Source: Neofusicoccum parvum (taxonomy: Eukaryota; Ascomycota; Dothideomycetes; Botryosphaeriales; Botryosphaeriaceae). Taken from it: a DNA stretch of 64,000 nt. Shown here one piece after another: positions 63,974 to 64,000 of the stretch. The notes beneath the pieces are model-generated. The model had not been told where the DNA came from. It worked only from the letters and a program-made list of their open reading frames with translations, and ran no database searches. The stretch's first letter is position 1, and each line of letters begins with the position of its first letter. Where the stretch lies: positions 2,418,001 through 2,482,000 of the forward strand of contig CP087212.1 in assembly GCA_020912385.1 (NCBI GenBank), given 5' to 3'. Position numbers and translations under genes: made by a program.

Positions 63974-64000
63974 CGACTACGAGGAAAAGCACTAAGACCG

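Overview
This window comes from a filamentous ascomycete (Pezizomycotina). The genes carry short spliceosomal introns of about 50-70 bp with GT(A/G)..(C/T)AG borders. Families are typical of these fungi: HET, DUF3433, cutinase, fungal Zn2Cys6 factor, Rsn1-type channel, FAD-linked oxidases, CYP and DUF6601. AT-rich stretches look mutated by repeat-induced point mutation (RIP). A dothideomycete-like plant-associated or saprotrophic fungus would fit, but that is inference. Exon borders were assigned by reading frame and splice motifs; total exon lengths divide by three for every multi-exon model.

Layout, left (1-21 kb): a cut-off Rsn1/CSC1 channel, a DUF1993 protein, two broken gene fragments head to head (4.3-5.2 kb), a secreted protein of unknown function, a GFA-type zinc protein, a 1,206-residue DUF3433 membrane protein divergent from a HET-domain protein, a cutinase, and a ten-exon secreted FAD oxidase.

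Middle (22-43 kb): an alpha/beta-hydrolase pseudogene split by a solo LTR, a 14-bp minisatellite, a CorA-like membrane protein, a salicylate-hydroxylase-type monooxygenase, an SDR pseudogene split by a second solo LTR, a six-helix membrane protein, a cytochrome P450, an ADGF-type adenosine deaminase, a feruloyl-esterase-like enzyme and a second FAD oxidase. Cutinase, esterase and the two oxidases look secreted and would suit plant cell-wall or cuticle substrates.

Right (43-64 kb): a complete Copia-type LTR retrotransposon (43393-48877) with two 216-bp LTRs that read as identical, a 5-bp target duplication, a half-tRNA-type primer site and one in-frame stop. Next are a DUF2235 hydrolase gene split by a third solo LTR and a decayed Zn2Cys6 regulator. 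A compact catabolic-looking cluster follows: class II aldolase, D-2-hydroxyacid dehydrogenase, FAD amino-acid-type oxidase and MFS transporter. A near-identical 16-17 bp motif occurs in two of its promoters. The window ends with an uncharacterised protein, a truncated DUF6601 gene and an RIP-mutated Copia remnant.

The most notable points are three solo LTRs that each sit inside a coding sequence with a perfect target duplication, an apparently young Copia copy without visible RIP next to RIP-mutated relics, and a catabolic cluster whose neighbouring regulator is dead.
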